Source: Symbiodinium microadriaticum (taxonomy: Eukaryota > Sar > Dinophyceae > Suessiales > Symbiodiniaceae). From it: DNA of 64,000 nt. The stretch's first letter is position 1, and the number at the start of each line of letters is the position of its first letter. The notes under the pieces were generated by a model. That model made no database searches. It was not told the origin of the DNA and saw only the letters and a list, made by a program, of their open reading frames with translations. The stretch spans positions 960,691 through 1,024,690 of the forward strand of contig LSRX01000127.1 in NCBI GenBank assembly GCA_001939145.1, in the 5' to 3' direction. Position numbers and translations under genes: made by a program. Below, in pieces: positions 61,731 to 64,000 of this stretch.

Positions 61731-62640
61731 TATCTTTCAGGGTCCAGGTACTCCTTATTATGGGACTTTGGACTTTGGGGGGCCGTTTAATCAAAACCCA
61801 GAACTTCAGAAATACGCAGAAGGCTTTGGGGTTTAGGGTTTAGGGTTTAGGCTTTGGGGTTTAGGGTGTGGACACAAGGTGCCTTGCAGAAAAGAGTGGA
61901 GCGGGATTGGGATAAAGGCCCCCCCCCAGGCCGTCAACCTTTTGCGAAAGGACACCATCCAAGCGGGTAATCTGCGGGGCCTGCACAGCTAGAATAATAA
62001 TCCCTAAACCCTGAACCGCTATAGGGATTACAATATAAGGGACCCTAAGCAAGTATTCCTAATTATTCGATCTGCCAAAAAACTTGCTGCTTTCAGGGAT
62101 AGACCCTACAATAAAGGGGTAATTATCTTGTGGGGTTTGGGGTTGCAGGTGAACCCTAAACCTTAACCTGCAAACCTCCCACGAGACCAGACTCTAAATG
62201 CCCAGACGAAACTGTAAAACCCCAAACCCGAAAACCCCTAAACCCTAAACCGCAATCGCTGAAGTCCCCAGAATCGTTTTCGGGCGTTCGCCGCAAAGCT
62301 TTTGCCGACGGCCGAGTGTCTCTCAGATCCGGCAATGATCGCTCCGCCTTTTTAGGGTTCTAGGTCTACGGCGTGTACGGCGCATAGAGGTTTCAAGCGC
62401 TCCAGGGTTTGGGTTTATGGTATCGTTTTAGGTAGGGTTTTCGGGGTTCTTTCTAAAAGAAAGTAAGAAAGATATTTTACGGCTTTATAGGATTGTACGA
62501 CGTTTGGTGTGAGGTTTCCTGGATTTTATGGCACTTTCTAACAGCCACCTTACCCCGTATTAGACGGCTTTAAAGCACCATGAAGTCTTGTATGGGTTCC
62601 ACGGGCTTTGCAAGGAACCCCCGTTGGTACGGACCGGAAG
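61731..62640. other. Mixed sequence, no supported gene
   Basis: TTTAGGG patch (61835-61865), CCCTAAA patches (62005-62020, 62215-62250). No exon with both splice sites was recognised. Confidence 0.5.
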
Positions 62641-62681
62641 CATAAAATATCTGTAGGCAGCTTAGTTAAAGGCAGAGCGGT

Positions 62682-62860
62682 TGCCAAGCAATCTTGCAAG
62701 GTTGGTCTCCAAAAGAGGTAGACTAGTGGGCGAGCAAGTGGGGCAAGGGGGGGGAGCAACATTGCCAGCAATCTTGCAATCTTCGTCTCCAAAAGGAACA
62801 CTACCGGCAGCAAGTGGGGCAAGGGGCAAGATGACCAGAATTGCTCGGAAGTCTTGCCCC
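62682..62860. repeat. Two-copy tandem repeat of about 82 bp
   Basis: GCAATCTTGCAAGGTTGGTC at 62687 and GCAATCTTGCAATCTTCGTC at 62768 start two copies sharing CTCCAAAAG and GCAAGTGGGGCAAGGGG. Both strands are open across it. Confidence 0.75.
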
Positions 62861-62939
62861 CCACCCCTGACCAAGATTGCCAAGAATATCAAGATGGCTC
62901 CATCAAATAATTGTTCAAAAATCCCGGCACAATGGCCGC

Positions 62940-62940
<1 letters not shown>

Positions 62941-62970
<30 letters not shown>

Positions 62971-63115
62971 TACCACTACCACTACCACTACTACTACGAC
63001 TACTACGACTACTACTACTACTACTACTCCTCCTCCTCCTCCTACTCCTACTCCTACTCCTACTCCTACTCCCACTCCCACTCCCACTACCACTACCACT
63101 TCAACTACCACTACC

Positions 63116-63154
<39 letters not shown>

Positions 63155-63176
63155 ACGACTACTACTACTACTGCTA
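62941..63176. repeat. Compound trinucleotide/hexanucleotide array (ACT, CCT, GCT)
   Basis: ACT units, ACC/ACT mix, CCT, CTACTC hexamers, ACCACT, then a pure GCT run. Poly-Thr, poly-Leu and poly-Tyr frames are artefacts. Confidence 0.97.
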
Positions 63177-63360
63177 TATTTGGAATTTAATTTATTCCAC
63201 AAAACTTTTTTGATCCGTATGAAACCCTACGGAACACTTCCGATTCCCTTATGGAGACCTTTAACACGAAGATTTCCCGCGCATACCCCAGTCTTTCAAA
63301 CCCTATGCAAAACACTTTTATAAACCCTACAACCCTCTGTAACACCCAAGACAACCTTTA

Positions 63361-63468
63361 CCCAGAGGGTCCAAGTACGCAAATAGTAGGGTTTCAAGGT
63401 CCAAAAACCATTCAGAGTATGGATTTTGGGACCTAAAACCTTACTATTTGGGTACTCGGACCCTCTGG
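63361..63468. repeat. Inverted-repeat element IR-B
   Basis: CAGAGGGTCCAAGTACGCAA and the inverse TATTTGGGTACTCGGACCCT, core CCATTCAGAGTATGGA. Confidence 0.92.
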
Positions 63469-63486
63469 GTTAAACAAAAGCACTAA

Positions 63487-63572
63487 ACTCCGGCCGGCGC
63501 TTTGACGGCATCTTCGCCAGCAACTTGCTGCTCGGGCTTCCTTCTCGGATGCAGGGTCTTTGGGGGCTTTGT
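63487..63572 (-). CDS. Weak candidate exon beside IR-B
   Basis: Reads PKDPASEKEARAASCWRRCR, then QSAGRS, possible donor GGA|GTTTAG. IR-B begins about 20 bases further on. The plus strand is open too. Confidence 0.27.
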
Positions 63573-63593
63573 GTTATGGAACACGGGTTCGAG

Positions 63594-63730
63594 GGTCTTT
63601 CATGGAAATAGCGTTACGGGCTTGCGGTGGCAATGGGGTTTTGCTTGAGTTTTTGGAAGCTTTGGTAAGGTTGCATACAGTATGGGATTATAGTGCTATC
63701 TTGCAGGCTTTATTCTCCAGCTAGTGTCTC
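63594..63730 (+). CDS. Candidate exon with consensus donor, and possible terminal exon
   Basis: 63594-63664 after GGTTCGAG: SFMEIALRACGGNGVLLEFL, then EAL, donor TTG|GTAAGG, phase 0. After TATCTTGCAG (63708) or TTCTCCAG (63720), short phase-matched terminal exons are possible (ALFSS or LVSLRKFL, then stop). No family recognised. Confidence 0.43.
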
Positions 63731-64000
63731 TGCGCAAATTTCTGTGATTGGCGATAATCCAATTCGCTAGGTGTAGGCGTGGCCAAAGGCACTGACACTA
63801 AGTTCACCTGGTTAACAGCACAATACATCCAAAACCCCAAACCCCAAGACCTTGCGAATTCAACGGCCCTGAACCCTAAACCCCAAAAAACTTAAACCCC
63901 CGACCTTAATTAAACCCCAAGATCCGAACCCCAGGATCCTAAACCTCTAAACTCTAAACCCTATAAACCCAAAACCCTATAAACCCTAAACTAAACCCCT
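63731..64000. other. Telomere-like tail of the window
   Basis: Unremarkable sequence to about 63830, then degenerate CCCTAAA/CCCCAAA units to the window end. No exon seen. Confidence 0.75.

Noticed and set aside
62662..63323. Frames of 100-169 codons ending in poly-Thr, poly-Leu or poly-Val
   Set aside because: They join the 82-bp tandem repeat to a trinucleotide array. Both strands are open, so I see no evidence of a gene.

Overview
The window looks like nuclear DNA of a dinoflagellate, most likely a symbiodiniacean. This rests on pattern recognition, because no alignment could be run. The points in favour are: (1) plant/dinoflagellate-type telomeric heptamers (CCCTAAA / TTTAGGG) scattered over nearly the whole window in both orientations; (2) a long exon of ten 41-residue RCC1-like 'VVTWGDA' repeats of a kind I remember as abundant in Symbiodiniaceae; (3) a multi-exon membrane-protein gene whose motifs I also remember from those genomes; (4) many small exons, some with GC-AG introns. 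There are two large assembly gaps and five single-N joins. I saw no rRNA, tRNA, spliced-leader gene or CRISPR.

Most long open frames are not genes: they run through N gaps, microsatellites or telomere-like DNA. Genes were sought as short exons in the complex sequence between repeats. An exon was called when a frame read as ordinary protein, was bounded by AG and GT (or GC), and, where possible, had phases matching the next exon. Two loci are firm: the RCC1-like gene (minus, about 33.3-31.4 kb) and the membrane-protein gene (minus, 53.8-49.4 kb, eight exons placed). Several others rest on phase-matched exon chains: minus 21.2-20.9, minus 23.8-23.1, plus 25.2-26.8, minus 27.5-27.3, minus 36.8-35.8, plus 59.7-60.3 and plus 61.1-61.3 kb. 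The rest are single candidate exons.

Layout: 0-7 kb is a gap, a tetranucleotide array and telomere-like DNA with little coding. 7-19 kb has scattered candidate exons and many inverted repeats. 19.5-30 kb is the most exon-rich part and changes strand several times; it includes a trinucleotide array at 20.2 kb. 30-37 kb holds the RCC1-like gene and a gene whose introns are inverted-repeat elements. 37-48 kb is mostly repeats with a few exons and an AT-richer block at 46.9-47.8 kb. 48.6-55 kb holds the membrane gene and neighbours. 55-64 kb alternates repeats, microsatellites and exon chains.

At least 14 families of short inverted-repeat elements (called IR-A to IR-Q here) lie between or inside the predicted genes. 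The most interesting observation is that three copies of one family, IR-A, make up almost all of three predicted introns of 130-137 bp. This is what introner-type intron-generating transposons would leave. Telomere-like arrays also fill some short predicted introns.
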